A DNA stretch of 64,000 nucleotides from Macrolepiota albuminosa (taxonomy: Eukaryota; Basidiomycota; Agaricomycetes; Agaricales; Agaricaceae). The stretch spans positions 1,550,001-1,614,000 of the forward strand of contig JAMWFC010000082.1 of NCBI GenBank assembly GCA_027475525.1, in the 5' to 3' direction. The notes below the pieces were generated by a model. It worked only from the letters and a program-made list of their open reading frames with translations. It was not told the origin of the DNA and did no database searches. Shown in pieces: positions 1-12,327 of the stretch; position 1 is the first letter of the stretch, and every line of letters starts with the position of its first letter. Made by a program: the position numbers and the translations under genes.

Positions 1-33
1 ATACCTCTTCACCGGTTCGCTCTTGACGTCTAG

Positions 34-1970
34 ATGGTAGCGAGCGTCAAGTATCACTGTCCATGCCTTTCAAGCTCTCCCGTACCTCCACCTCCCCATC
101 TGCCTTCATCATCTGCGAGTTTTCATCCCCTGCACACACTCTTCTTCTGTGAAGAATGTGATGCTGTTCGATGTAACCGCTGTGTCTCCGTCGAAGTCAG
201 TACATACTACTGCCCTAACTGTCTCTTTGAGGTCCCTAGTGCAAGTGTTCGCGCCGAGAAAAACAGGTTGGTGCATAGATGTCTTCCATGGTATGTATCG
301 TAACGACATGGCCTCAGATGTGCTCGGAACTGTTTCATGTGTCCGAATTGCAGAAACACATTATCCGTAGTTCCGTCAGATCCCCCAAATAATGGAGATG
401 GACGTCTCGCTGTCCCTGTCAGCACAGTCAGCGAAGGGCCTTTTTTTCTATATTGTAACCATTGCAGATGGGATTCTGCCGAAGTGGGTATAACGTTCGA
501 AAAACCGACTGGCCTTGCAGGTACCTTAAATGATTATTGATCAACCAGTGTCTCTTACACGCAAGTACTACAGCTCAGTTACAGAAATCCGAAGATTCTG
601 TCCCCGAGTCAATGGAGTTTGATCGACTGAAGGAACATTTTGAGCCTGTCATACGTGCAGCTTCGTTTTCTTCTTCTATAACAACTTCTGCGACTCTACC
701 AAGCAGTACGGCCCACTCGCATCACCTTTATTCCACCTCTATAACAGCCGCCGCTTCTGCTGCGCTAGCCCGTGAAATTCCTGGGGTTAGCAAGTACAAC
801 CCCGGGAGGAGCACATCAACGAGGGGGGGAAGTGGGAAGGATAGAAGCAGGAACAAAGACGAGATGGTCGAGTATAAAAGCCGTCTGGACATAATGACAG
901 CAAGTAGGCTGGGTTCTGGAGGAGGTGATGTGGATGTAGAGTATATGAAACATTTGGAATCGGTAGGAGAGGTGGCCAGTATAGAACAGCGGTGGACGAG
1001 TAGTTGGGCAACGCCTCTGCAGACACGGTACGTGTCCTTTTTGATCGATGCTTATGCACAACTCATTGACTACATAGTGAACTCAAACCTCTTCGTATTC
1101 CTCTACATTCGAAGCGATCGAAACGTTGTCCAGCATGCACCCACATCCTCATTAAGCCAGAACAGAAAGCCCAATCCGTACGATATAAGATTAAGCTTGT
1201 CGCGGCGAACTATTTACCTGCAATAACTGTTGCTCTTCCGCACGTTCAACAAGCGCAAGCCGATGCTGCTCGTCGAACACTTGGGAAAACTTCCGTTGTA
1301 CAAGCTGTACAAGATGAAGACAGTTCTGTGGGTGGCATGCACGCAGGAAAGACATACTCATTCCACCTTGCTCTGACAAACCCGCTATATGACCCAATTC
1401 AGGTTCGATTGTCTGTGCAGCGCATGCATATTTCAAGTGCCGCTGTAACGTCAACAGATGGGGGAGTGACAGAAAAGGCGCGGCGACCACCATTCGCAGT
1501 GTCATTGCCGAATTCATCGTTTCAGATTGCGGCATTTGCTGAGGCATGGGAGTATGAAGACGATGAAGAGATGTATGGTGTGGAAGATGATGATGACATT
1601 GGAGGCGGAAGGGGGAGTCGGGAGAAAGATCGAGGCAAAGTCAAAGCTGTTGGGGTTCTTGAAAAACGGGCGAATGTAACTGTGGTGGGTGGCGAAGTTG
1701 TTATCGGGAAGGAAGCCCGAGGATCCATTAGGGTATGTTTTTAAGTGCATCCCATTCTTCAGCTGCATTTTGCTGATTTTCTAACAACAGTTCAACATGT
1801 TGGTCTCATATACATACAGATCCGACGATGCGACTCCCTCGGAAGACATTGACGGCAGCCCTTCGAAAACAACGAAGACTCCCGATATCAAGACCTTTGC
1901 CTTCTACACCGTTGTAGAACTGGGACCCATTATACCCAGGGAAGAAAAGAGGCAGGATGTTGAAATCTGA
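34..1970 (+). CDS. DCTN4: Dynactin subunit 4 (p62), 5 exons
   Basis: Exons 34-266, 318-520, 574-1027, 1078-1732 and 1791-1970 join in frame to 574 residues. All introns are 50-58 nt with GT...AG ends. p62 belongs to the pointed-end complex of dynactin, the dynein activator. Visible family features are the N-terminal zinc-binding block CEECDAVRCNRC followed by YYCPNCLFEVP, then NCFMCPNCRNTLS, the YCNHCRW segment, a mid-protein RCPACTHILIKPEQK, and a C-terminal beta-rich part ending in the VELG...IIP segment. An in-frame TAG directly before the ATG at 34 supports this start. The first donor is GTTGGT, weaker than usual, but splicing there restores the Cys pairs. An acidic low-complexity insert (about 1555-1610) interrupts the C-terminal half. 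Identification is from family conservation and is firm. Confidence 0.93.
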
Positions 1971-2388
1971 TGTAGCTTCAGTCAAAGCGTCACATTTGAA
2001 AAGCTTGAGCTGTCTGTCATACGTCGGTGCGCGGTATCTTGAGAAAACCATTGTACTACTAGCTTTGAAATTTATTTTTAACTTGTTTTACAATTCCAAA
2101 AGGCCAGGGACTGGTGGCACCGTCGGGCTTTCAAACAATCGAGATATTGCAAGTCCGCTTTGTTCACTGCCCCATGCTCTTCCAGGTTGGTACATGTCAG
2201 TTTCTGATAGGCTGTTTAATATGGCAAGACGTACCCACGCTCCTCCATCGTTTAACTTGACGACGCGAAAGCGACAAGTGTTTCTTGTCTTTTACCCTTT
2301 TATTCACCTTTATAAGACTTGAAATAGTCTTTTCTTGCCAGGGCAAGTCTTTATTACTTCCTGACCTGGTGTCAGCTGGTGTACAATC
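1971..2388. other. Intergenic region, p62 to membrane-protein gene
   Basis: 418 bp holding the p62 3' end and the promoter and 5' UTR of the next gene. A pyrimidine-rich stretch (about 2280-2335) precedes the next ATG. No coding feature is recognised. Confidence 0.6.
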
Positions 2389-3345
2389 ATGGCGTCGATC
2401 GCGAACTCTTCTTCCAACGATCGTAGTGGTATCGAGACTGAAGCTGCAGATACACGACCGCAGGCAGGGCCTTTGCCTACAAAACGCGGGGAGATAGGTT
2501 ACGTGGAAGGTGGAGCGGATGAGGCAAGGTGCTCCAGTCCCGAGGTGGTATTGCCTGTGCGCCATCCAGCCGATCGAGACCATTCCGCTCCCACAACGGT
2601 TGCAGCAGCATCAGATTCCTCCGCGTCAGACGACACTCTCACTCTCCCTTCGACTTCCGCGCCCAGAAACAATGTTATGAAGAACAAGGTTTTGTGCTTT
2701 TTTAAACCAAAGAACAATATCTTATTTTACGGAATTCGCCTTTATACGCTGCTCATCCTCTTCCTGCTACTTATTGCCCTGGGCGGTACGCTTGCTGGAT
2801 GGATTACTCTGGCAAAAACTATGGCCCAGAATACTTCCAACAACGCCACAACGATACTATCCATTCATGTACTCTTCGGTTTGTGCGTACTTTCTGAGGT
2901 CTTTTTCCTCGAACGACGAGTGTACCGTCTACGAGCAGAAAGATACGCGTCCCTCCACCCAGTAGAAAGCCTGCCAACTGCGAGAAACGGGCGTCCTGTT
3001 GACATGCCGTTCTCGCCTTGGAATCGGCCTTCACTCCCTACTTATGCCGCTGCATTGGCTCAGAGTGGTACTGGGACAGGGGATGTGGAAGATCACCTGA
3101 TAGCCCAACCACCTCCTCCAGCGTACGGAAACACCAGGGGAAGTACCTTGTTGTTGTCAGGTTACTTGAGAAATAGCTTGTTAGCACAACGACCCAATCC
3201 TGGACAGGGTCAACCTCAATCCGGGCAGAGACAGATGAGCCAGCGGAGTGACCGCCCCAAGAGCTATTGTAGTAGGGACCAGGAGTGGGAAGAGGACGCC
3301 GCAAGGGCAAGTCGATTGGAGGAAACGTTGGCCCGATCACTCTGA
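2389..3345 (+). CDS. Two-helix membrane protein of unknown function
   Basis: Single-exon ORF of 318 residues. The N-terminal 100 residues are Ser/Thr/Pro-rich and probably disordered. A hydrophobic helix lies at about residues 115-141 (rich in LLILFLLLIALGG) and a second at about 156-174, joined by a short loop with NNAT and NTSN glycosylation sequons, so the loop may be lumenal or extracellular. The C-terminal tail begins with a basic LRAERY segment and contains PWNRPSLPTYAAALAQ, a GTGDVED motif and a PPPPAYGNTRG segment, then Gln/Arg-rich low complexity. From memory this tail pattern recurs in agaricomycete proteins of unknown function; no enzyme motif is visible. The uninterrupted frame and the clear helices support a real gene. 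Confidence 0.8.
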   Translation: MASIANSSSNDRSGIETEAADTRPQAGPLPTKRGEIGYVEGGADEARCSSPEVVLPVRHPADRDHSAPTTVAAASDSSASDDTLTLPSTSAPRNNVMKNKVLCFFKPKNNILFYGIRLYTLLILFLLLIALGGTLAGWITLAKTMAQNTSNNATTILSIHVLFGLCVLSEVFFLERRVYRLRAERYASLHPVESLPTARNGRPVDMPFSPWNRPSLPTYAAALAQSGTGTGDVEDHLIAQPPPPAYGNTRGSTLLLSGYLRNSLLAQRPNPGQGQPQSGQRQMSQRSDRPKSYCSRDQEWEEDAARASRLEETLARSL

Positions 3346-3830
3346 TGTGAATCCTTTTGAAATTCATTCCGCCAAGAAAAGACATTGATTGATCTATGAT
3401 TGTTTCAGGGTCTTCATTTATAAAACTGTTTGCATCGATGTACAACGTAAAGACAAGGTCTAGAGGTGCTCCAACGATGGATGGTAATCGACTTCCTGCT
3501 GGTCTGTTACACGGATTTGTGGTTTGAATTAGTTGAACGTTTACAATCGAGCGATGTTCAGTGATGTTGAAAGTGTGCCTGACAAGCTTCTTGGAGTCAT
3601 TTTTTGTTGTATAGCCGACATTCAACTCAAGGTATCTAACACTTTTCATCTCAAAAAGCATCAGTAACCCTTGCTTGGATACGAGTCCGACGGGATGCCG
3701 CTTCAAGCGGCCTTATTAATGATGTCTCCTCGATCCCTGGCTAATGAGTCATAAGTCTTGTTTTTTCTCTAGAGGGCCTTTTAAAAAATATGTTGACCGT
3801 CATTTCCTCTGCTCCACTGTACTTGCACTC
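3346..3830. other. Intergenic region
   Basis: 485 bp between the membrane-protein gene and the first arrestin-like gene. A minus-strand open frame (3038-3706) crosses it but overlaps the preceding gene and matches nothing I recognise. It is treated as 3' UTR plus promoter. Confidence 0.55.
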
Positions 3831-5312
3831 ATGGACGCTGCGTTGCCCCCATATACACCTTCGGAACCTTCACCGATTTATTCTTGCCAACCTTCCTGCG
3901 GTGAAAACACTCTTGAGTATACTCCGTCCCAGAGGCGGGCCACTCCAACAGGAAATTATACTCGTAGGTCTGGCAAATTCACCATAACACTTTACGAACA
4001 GGAGGACGGAGTGGACTTCCCTGTATATCACCGACGCAGCCAGATTATTGGTTCGCTTCTTGTTGAATACCCAAACAACGTGATTCAAGTCACTATCAAA
4101 GTTCGTAACTATTGAGACAGCTTATAGCACATCTGATCTTTCACTGTCTGCAGATTGAAGGGAAACTTGATACGAAAACTTCTGAAAGTGGTTCCAAGTC
4201 GATACAGTTGATTAGCACTTCCCATACGCTTTGGCGTAAAGGCGAACAATCGGAGGGATTATCCGGTTACCTTCCATTCTCTCAATTGTTGCCCAGTTGT
4301 TTCACCTACAAAGGCGCGGAATACCCCTTGCCACCGACGTACCAGATAGACCAGGCATCGACTTCAGCGTCCTACATTCGAGTTTTGTACTCAATAAACG
4401 TATGTATCACCCGTACCCGCCGTAACATGGATTTCTTGACAAAGAGTGATAAGTAAGTACACGTTTACTAAAGTCAGAGACGATTTATCATTGACTTCTC
4501 CGTAAGCATTGAAATTCCATTCAAATACCATCCCCGTGTTCGCGCCCACCGTCCCATTCTCCAAAGTCCCCATTTCTTCTCCACTGTCAAAACCTCTCCA
4601 GATGAATGGTTCCAGGTAGTTTCTGCAATAGAAACACGAAAATCGATGCCCGATCTCGGTCTGATTCATTGCCACGTATTTATTATCCATTGCTATCTAG
4701 GGGTGTAGCTACTGACGTTAAATGTAGCTCTTCGTTCCATCAGCACGAGTGTACGGCCTGACTGATAGAATTCCCTTCCACATACAACTAGATGGTCCTC
4801 TCGACGCTCTCCGACAACTCCTCATGCCTCAATCGATCAACACTCCGCCACATCCTAATCTCATCCAGAAATTCCACGAAAGGTGTACCCCGCATATTAA
4901 ACCAACTATCAAAGTATTTCTCCTCCGCCAAAGCAAAGTTGAAACTAGGGGCTATAAGTCTTGGACTGATAAGACAATCGGCGAAGCAAAAATCTGGGAG
5001 CTTCCTCCCTTAATCTGCGAATCTCGAGGCACAGCTCATTTGGATTGGGCAGGCGAATTGCAGGCCGATAAGGATGTAGAGGTTGGCGGATTCATCGCAG
5101 GTATAGCCTCTGTCAGGGTATGTCGGTCGGCTCAAACCATATAACATTACTCAACTTCATCTGTACTCTTTCAGGACTTTATCATGCTCGTTTTGGAGCC
5201 TTCTACCATTAACAACCAGGCCTCTCCTTACCTCTGTCTTCGAATGTCAATTCCAATCCGACTCGTCAGTGACTCATACGCGGAAATCGCCGAAGAACCG
5301 CCTCCCATGTAA
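3831..5312 (+). CDS. Arrestin-like protein, copy 1 of tandem pair (5 exons)
   Basis: Exons 3831-4100, 4154-4452, 4507-4675, 4728-5117 and 5175-5312 give 421 residues. The start MDAALPPYTPSEPSP is chosen because it aligns with the neighbouring paralog. The chain is beta-strand rich with the arrestin-fold signatures typical of agaricomycete arrestin-like proteins: a GKFTITLYEQ strand, an IEGKLDTK strand after intron 1, the ITRTRRNMDF segment, an IPFKYHPR segment in exon 3 and a C-terminal SIPIRLVSDSY. Arrestin-like adaptors in fungi commonly link membrane cargo to ubiquitin ligases; the cargo here is unknown. A PPY sequence lies at the N terminus, but no strict PPxY is seen there. All four intron positions match the downstream paralog, so the pair arose by local duplication. 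Confidence 0.82.
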
Positions 5313-6135
5313 CTGTTTCTCATCGGGTGAAAGTCGCTCAGATCCCACCTTACCTCCATTAATTCATTGGCTACTCCATGAAGAAGCCTATTGTGTCACT
5401 ACACAATCTTTCGCCCTTAGCGCTCCACGGCGTGTTCTTCAAGCTCATCGAAGCACTTGTGTTTCCGTGGACTACGGACCAAGTTTCAAAGGCTGTACTG
5501 TGGTCTGATATCAAGATAAATTTTTTTGCAAGATGAAACCGTTGCATACCTACATTTCTGAAGACTACTAGTATTTTGTTATCCACATAATGAGTTGTTG
5601 TGGGTTGTTTTCAAAACAAGAGGCTTCCTCTACACATGACTCTCAACTAACTTCCCAGCATTTACAAACTTCAACAAGCGGCACAGTCTATCGACCGACA
5701 GTGTAACGTTTCGCTGTGTACACCGCCTCGTTTATTTGGTATTAATCATGATGCCATCTGATCGATTCTGCTTTTAAGCGACACATGTACTACATGTACT
5801 AAGTATCTTCCCGGAGTATGAACAAATGAAACCTTGTTATCTTGCTTCCCTACGTAGGCCTGTTTTTTTCAGTTTCAGGTCTGAACCAGGAATAGGACTC
5901 AAGCTCAAGTACTTGACAGCTGATATTGACAACAAGGAGATGTGTTTCACAAGAACACTGCTCTCGTTCGGAGTCACTCCTTCGGACCCGCGATTAGACT
6001 AACTCCTGAGAACGCGGATTCCTCTTTCGCCCAGATGAGTCATCTACCTCGGCTACAAAGAGATGGTCACTTCAAAGAGATCCACTACTTATATTCCGTT
6101 TCTCGTCTTTCAGGGCTCATCATCCCACGTTTGGT
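5313..6135. other. Intergenic region between arrestin-like paralogs
   Basis: 823 bp with only short, unsupported frames. It should hold the terminator of copy 1 and the promoter of copy 2. No repeat or RNA gene was recognised. Confidence 0.55.
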
Positions 6136-7601
6136 ATGACAGAGGTCAATGCGGCAGAGTTGCCCCAGTACTGTCCTTCAGAGCCTTCACCGACATACTC
6201 TTGCAAACCCTCCGACGGTGAACGTACTTTGCAAGAAACCCCCCGTCATTCACGCGCAGTACCAAACGGAACATATACTCGGAGGTCAGGGAAAACCACT
6301 GTCATTCTCTATGAACAGGAGAGCAGCAAGGATATACCTGTATATGATAGAAAAGGCGAAATTTCTGGTTCAGTTTTCATAGAAGAACCACAAAAAGTCT
6401 CTCGGGTTGCTTTCAAGGTAGGTTCGCGAAACAATGTGCATTCACGGGTCTCATTTTGTGATCTTTGTGCAGATCAAGGGGAAGCTTGATACGATAATCC
6501 CCGGGGGCGGCTCTAGGTCGATTTCAATATTAGATTATTCTTGTGTCCTCTGGCGTCAAAGAGACATAGATGAACTGTCTAGTCACCTTCCGTTCTCTCG
6601 TCCGTTGCCTTCTTCATTCACCTATGATGGCTCGGAACACGATTTTCCGCCGACATATTTGGTTTGCCACGCTGGGTTTTACCTGCGAGCTACTTATTAC
6701 ATTACTATATGCGTGAGCCGGGCACGACACGCAGTATATCTTTTATCCAAGTCTGACAAGTGAGCTTTCTGTTCTGAAAAAATTATATAGCAATTCCTGA
6801 CCTATAGGCCTACAGAGTGAAAATTCCTTTTGAATACCATCCTCGTCTTCGTCCACATCGCCCCGTCCTTCTGAATTGCAGTTTCTTCTCTACTATGAAG
6901 GCCTCCCCAGAAGAATGGTATCAGTCGTCCTCTGCGATTAAAACGCGCAGAAAAATGTCTGAGCTAGATGCCGTTCATTGTGATGTATGTATGTCTTCGT
7001 ACAGCCTATGACATAGTTCGACTAATCGGCTCTCATAGTTCTTCATACCAAGAGGACGGGTATATGGTTTGGCTGATAAAATACCATTCTATATACAGTT
7101 TAATGGCTGTCTTGATGCCTTGAAAATGCTTATGCCTCCGGGACATGCACCATTGGTTTCGTCCCACTTCCACAAAAAGTGTCCTTTACAAAGACTCCGT
7201 CTGGAAATTACAGTGTCCCTCTTCCGTCGCAGCACAATTGAAACAAGGGGTGAAAAATCGTTCACTAACGAATTAATCGGCGAGGGCGAGATTTGGGAGC
7301 TTCCCCTTGGGATACACGAGTCCTCAAACGTGATTCATCTAGACTGGGAAGGGGAAGTGAAACCCAACCCGGATGTTAAGGTTGGCGGATTCACGGCCGG
7401 AAACGTCTCTGTCAAAGTACGTAGGCCCTTGGTCGGGCCAACCCTGGCTGTCTGAGCTCATCCGTGTTCCTTTAGGATTTTGTAGTACTTACCTTGGAGC
7501 CGCCCCCGATTGAGAACAAGCCTTCGCCTTTCCTCCCTCTCCAAATGACAGTGCCAATTCGACTTGTGACCGATTCCTTCGTGGAAGTTCATTGTCAGTA
7601 A
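6136..7601 (+). CDS. Arrestin-like protein, copy 2 of tandem pair (5 exons)
   Basis: Exons 6136-6417, 6473-6759, 6816-6984, 7039-7416 and 7476-7601 give 413 residues. It aligns with the upstream gene along its whole length: PSEPSPTYSC near the N terminus, GTYTRRSGKTTVILYEQE, IKGKLDTI at the start of exon 2, KIPFEYHPR in exon 3, VYGLADKIPFYIQFNG in exon 4 and VPIRLVTDSF near the end. The N terminus has LPQY where copy 1 has LPPY, and the C-terminal tail differs (EVHCQ against the longer acidic EIAEEPPPM), so the copies have diverged well beyond a recent duplication. Function is inferred as arrestin-type adaptor. Splice sites are all GT...AG. Confidence 0.82.
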
Positions 7602-9015
7602 AACACTTGTTTTCTCGGCACAGCGAAAGCCCTGGATAGTTTTCGATGGTCACTCCCGGCTGCCGAACCTTCACGTCGATATTTTGTTGGACGGTAATGG
7701 TGCCACCATACACTCTTTGCGTTGGTCAGGTGCCCTCTTCTTTTATGCGGTCATTAACTTATTACATATGTATATGTATATATACCTAGACACATGTAGA
7801 TAGCACCCTTAGTCCTTTATACCGGACTGAGGGTGAATACTTTATAGTTACTATACGTAATAGTTCGCTGTACGTTCCACTCACAATATCGCCACTCTGT
7901 CTGTATAAGACAATTGAACTAGAGGATGCTGGAAGCATGCGTATGGGCTGGCCAAATCTGTCTTGTTCCGCCATTGACTTTCCCTTCGAGCCTGATGAGA
8001 ATCATAGGATCTATCATGCCTAACTTTGTTTACATCCCAAGACCCTTCAGTTGCAAGTCCTCACGACGAAGAGGTAACACGGGTCTGAAGGATGCAACCT
8101 GACGCTCCTGCAAATCTAGGCTTGAAGGGTCGCTAAAGCATTCAAGTATTACACCGTCGTTCCGAATCCCCGTTTCTGATGCAGAAGCTGTAGCTATAGC
8201 GCCCCATAGGTTTCAAAGGGAGTATGGTCAAACACGGCGCTCGGACGCTCCGGGTTATTCATTCTCCACGTACGTGGGGGCGCTACATTCCATAGCTCTT
8301 CAGGGAAACACCCCGAGTAACAGACGCCAGGCATCTCAAGCTCGTTAATTGATGAAAAAAAGTATCACACCACACTCATTATTTATCGGGTTGGCATATA
8401 AAGGACACAAAACTTGACCATCATAAGAGCCGGTTGATACTCAACGAAAATTGGCGGTACATTAACCGGCTGAGATCGGGACTGCACCTAGTACGGTTGA
8501 ATTAGAGTCACGGATCATTTTAAGACATACCTTGAGCGACCATAGCTAAGGGTCCTTTGGAATATGACTGCCAGTCTAGCTGAGTCGGAGCTTGGATTCG
8601 TGAAGGACTTGAACGTATTGCGAAACAATTGCAAGTGGCGCTGCAATCTTTGATAGAGCAACCAATCGATTTTCTTCAAGCTGCCATGAGATCAAAAAAG
8701 CAGTGTCAAGAGAAACCAGGCTTCGAATTGTTTTCCAATGTCCATACAGTTGTGTCCGTACATGTATTTGACTTCAGATTATACCACGAAAGTGCTTTGG
8801 ACTAAGATTTTAGGGACGTAGCGAGATTGGAAGAGAACAAGTATTAATAAGTTGACCATAATATTTACACGGATCAAGGACTTCTTTGCGGAATCAATTC
8901 CGTTCACAACCAAGACTGTACAATAGGCTAGCCATACCGCAGCTAGTCTGAACCAAACTCTCCTTTTTTCATTCCTTTGCTTTCAGTATCCGTATAGTTT
9001 CCTCATTGCTTATCC
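7602..9015. other. Intergenic region with an imperfect hairpin, no gene seen
   Basis: 1.4 kb without a supportable ORF. A hairpin with 12-nt arms (CACCCTTAGTCC at 7804-7815 and GGACTGAGGGTG at 7824-7835) resembles motifs near 26489 and 54330. A pyrimidine-rich stretch just before 9016 fits a basidiomycete core promoter for the protease gene. Confidence 0.5.
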
Positions 9016-10878
9016 ATGCGCTCGATTATTCCTCTCGCTTTGCTTTTTACGACCTTTGACGCAACATATGGCATACGGCTACCGTTCGAAGTCCGCACCC
9101 ACACAGAACCATCACACATCTCGCGCAGGTCTACCAGTATTGGCATAAATAATATTGGGAATGCACAGTACATCGGTAATGTTACTATCGGAGGTGTCCA
9201 AGCACGGGTACTCTTGGATACGGGAAGGTAAGTGCTTTGTATTTAAACGTGAAGTTCTTCCGCTCTAAAAGATCTTCCTTAACTCAAGCTCTGACTTGTG
9301 GGCAAACTTTCCAGAAGCACAACCAACCTCAACAGACTTGGGAGAGTCATTAAAGTTGGCGTATGCTGTGGGTGCAGCGGCAGGTGAGTTGCAGTTTAGT
9401 CTTTGTTGATTGGACGCTCAATGATAGATCTAGGGAATGCCCATGCAGCCACAGTACAAATTGGGGACTATTCCGTAGACAACCAAGCATTCCGTGAGAA
9501 GCTCGTGTACATGATTTTGCTTTTGTACTGAAACTCGAACAGTACTTGTTGCAAACACCAGCAGCTTCTCTACCAACATCCATGCGCAGGGATACGACGG
9601 TCTTTTGGGGCTTGGACCTAACAAAGGCAGCGTAATCTACAAGAAGCTCGATGGACACACAGGTGACACAGTACTCACGCACATTTTTGAACAAAACACC
9701 TCCGCCAACGCTTACATCACCTTCCTCCTTGACCGCAAGAACGCACCCTCCGAACCATTCACAGGACAACTTACCATCTCCGAGCTCGTCCACGGCTTTG
9801 AGAACATCACAAGCATGCCCAGACTGGACGTGGACAAAGTCAATAAGCTTTTGAGCCAGGATCAGCACTGGCAAGCTATCACAGATCGGGATGTCGGAAT
9901 CATCGGTCCAGATGGTAATCCGATCCAGGTCGACTCCATCGTTCCCAGCGCACCAGACGGCACTTACGTTGCGGTGTTCGATTCGGGGTTCACGTTCAAC
10001 CAGGTACCAAGGAAGGTGTCTGATGCAATTTACGGGCGTGTGCAAGGTGCTGTGTATGATGAAAAGAACGAATACTGGACGATTCCTTGTGGTCAATACC
10101 TGAATATTTCCATTTCGTTCGATGGGGTACAATACCCCGTACACCCACTTGATACGGTCGACGACAATTTCAATGTACATGATGCTTCTGGTAATCGAGT
10201 TTGCATTGGAGCTGTGAGCGCAGGATTTTGCCTTTGTAGCTGCGCTAATCATGCTCTAGTTCCAACCAATTACCTCCGCTTTCAGTTTGCTTGGCCACTA
10301 CGATATGATTCTCGGGATGAGTTTCCGTAAGACCACGCTTGACTTGGTTTCTTTCTAATTCAATAACAATTTGTGACGCAGTACGCAACACCTATACCTT
10401 GCTCGACTTCGGTAGCTGGGCAGATGGCGCCAGTGGCGAAAACCCCTACATTCAACTTTTGTCCGTCACCAGCTCTGTGAAAGCGCGTCAAGACTTTGTT
10501 ACCGCGCGCTTCGGCGGCGTCGACACGATTAACGACCCCAAATGGGCGCTCCTTCCACCCTCACAAATGCAAAGCTCCCCCATCTCTTCCGAGGAGAAAA
10601 AGAAAGCATACGAGGAAAAAATCCTCAGCCGATGGCCATACATTCTTGTCGGATGCCTCGTCGGTCTACTCCTCATCGTGGGTTGTTGCATCTGGCGGTT
10701 CTGCTGCAGCGCCAAAGCCAAGGCGCGCAGAGCGAAGAAGAACAAAAAAGCCAGTCAACCGTTTGCAACAGATCCCGAGAATACCACGTACTTGCCTCTC
10801 GAGCCGCCATATCAACAGTTGGCAGGCAACTCACAGAGCCAGCTATCGCTAAACAATCACGTCATGACTCATAACTAG
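9016..10878 (+). CDS. Membrane-anchored aspartic protease, family A1 (6 exons)
   Basis: Exons 9016-9227, 9289-9383, 9434-9493, 9543-10213, 10260-10326 and 10382-10878 give 533 residues. A signal peptide covers about residues 1-19. The first catalytic motif DTGSSDLW starts at residue 68, split by intron 1, and the second (VFDSG) has its Asp at about 269, as in pepsin-like bilobal proteases. Motifs GYDGLLGLG and YDMILGMSF flank the two lobes as in other family members. A transmembrane helix (about 453-473, WPYILVGCLVGLLLIVG) is followed by a basic Cys/Lys/Arg patch and a tail of about 60 residues, so the enzyme is predicted as a type I plasma-membrane or endomembrane protease with lumenal catalytic lobes. 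Several N-x-S/T sequons are present. A 300-residue antisense frame over exon 4 is a shadow. Confidence 0.9.
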
Positions 10879-11241
10879 TGATAAGTTATCATTTATCATA
10901 TATCAAGTGCCTGAGATATATTCGTCCATACCAGAAGCATGGACTGGCAGGCAGGAGCGAAGCTCTGTGCACATTACTACTTTCTCGCTGGACGATTTTT
11001 TAATTTTGAATATAGCTATGTTTATTTCGTGAGTGAGATACACGGATCCTCTGAACGATATAAATATTCCATGATATGCGAATGTTCATTGACAATCCAT
11101 ACGTAAGTCGAAAACGGTGTGATGCTAGTTTGAACATGATGAAAGCAAAATACAAATACTTAGTCAGGAGTCTCCGGAAGTGGTCTGGAAAGTTGATAGG
11201 ATGCCATGCATGTGAACCGCATGCAAGGAGTGTGCAAACCA
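10879..11241. other. Convergent intergenic region
   Basis: 363 bp between the 3' ends of the protease gene (+) and the heme oxygenase gene (-). It is AT-rich and should contain both polyadenylation regions. No gene is seen. Confidence 0.55.
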
Positions 11242-12327
11242 TCAATCGGATGATCCTGTAGATTGGGAGAACCATTGCTGGATGGCGAGGAGTTTCTGGT
11301 AACCACGATCCCCGGTGAATCCACCCACGACCAAGATGAAATGAGCAAGGCAGACTGAAGAAGGATGCTATTAGTAAGAGGATCCCCCAGGCAAAAATGG
11401 AGGATACTGACCAGCAACAATGACAGAGATAACCTGGTATAAAGAATACGTGTTCTCTTCTATGGGTCGTTCAACAGGAATGGGTATCTCTTTGGGCTCT
11501 TCAACAAGTTCGGCATTGATAGCACTGAAGAGCCCAGTATTAAGATCAAATGCAGTGTTCGCTTCACGGACAACGGACGCTTCGAAGACGTAAACATCAC
11601 CGCCCCCCTATATGTATATAAGCATTCGCTTACCTTTCACGTTGTCATTCTGTTCCCCAGCCTTATTCATCCCATCTCTGAACCATTCCTTTATACGTTT
11701 CATCTCGCCCTGCGTCGCTGGCTTTGCGGATTTAAGTTCCTTGAAGGCATAGAACGAGAGCCCAGCTCCCGATGCCTCGTCAAGGCCATATGCTTTCCCG
11801 ATTGTACGGCGAATCGTCTGGCCACCGCTGAGGTCACCCAGGTAGCGTACATAAGCGTGCGCTAACAGTGGGGAAGGATCGGACGCCTTTGCAAGCGCTT
11901 GCACACGATCGACATATGCATTCAGTGCAGGAGGGATATCCTTCAGGAGTGCAAGGTGCATCGGGTGGCTCTTCCATGACGGCTCAGGAATTTCGAGAAG
12001 ACAGGCAATGTCGGCGGATAGTGGTGGAGCGCGAGCGAGAAGCGTCGGATTGTATGTGGGCTCGAGAGTGGGATGTGTGGCGTGCTGCTCGAGAGCCTGC
12101 TCAAAAGCACTGTGGGAAGTTAAGTGAACAAGCTCATAGAATCTGAAGAAGTGTACTCACTTGTAGACATGCCAAAGCATCATAAGGTATCTTACATACT
12201 CCTCCTTTGGTAGTCGCCCGCTCAAGAGGGCAACAGCGCCCGGACTGTTCTCTACTGTTTCATGGGCCTTGCGTGTGCCTTCTCGCAGGAGAGTAGCGAG
12301 AGGGAGGGACATGTCGGGTGTGGACAT
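11242..12327 (-). CDS. HMX1: Heme oxygenase, C-terminally anchored (4 exons)
   Basis: Read on the minus strand, exons 12327-12161, 12109-11634, 11579-11412 and 11354-11242 give 307 residues. Heme oxygenase cleaves heme to biliverdin, iron and CO. The proximal-helix histidine lies in TRKAHETVEN (about residue 22), and the family signature with its Gly-rich distal helix is clear (LAHAYVRYLGDLSGGQ). A C-terminal hydrophobic helix (VISVIVAVCLAHFILVVGG) suggests ER tail anchoring, as in yeast Hmx1. Intron 2 is ambiguous: a 26-nt intron would also keep frame, but the 54-nt choice (11580-11633) fits the intron size of this genome. The symbol is by analogy to the yeast gene. Confidence 0.88.

Noticed and set aside
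3038..3706. 222-codon minus-strand open frame
   Set aside because: More than a third overlaps the membrane-protein gene in antisense, and the rest has no recognised motif, promoter or splice pattern. Kept as unsupported.
9350..10252. 300-codon minus-strand open frame
   Set aside because: It is exactly antisense to exons 2-4 of the aspartic protease, which has catalytic motifs and splice support; the antisense frame has no motif.
11580..11633. 26-nt intron in heme oxygenase
   Set aside because: In frame but far below the 41-62 nt range of other introns; the 54-nt alternative in the same place also keeps frame.
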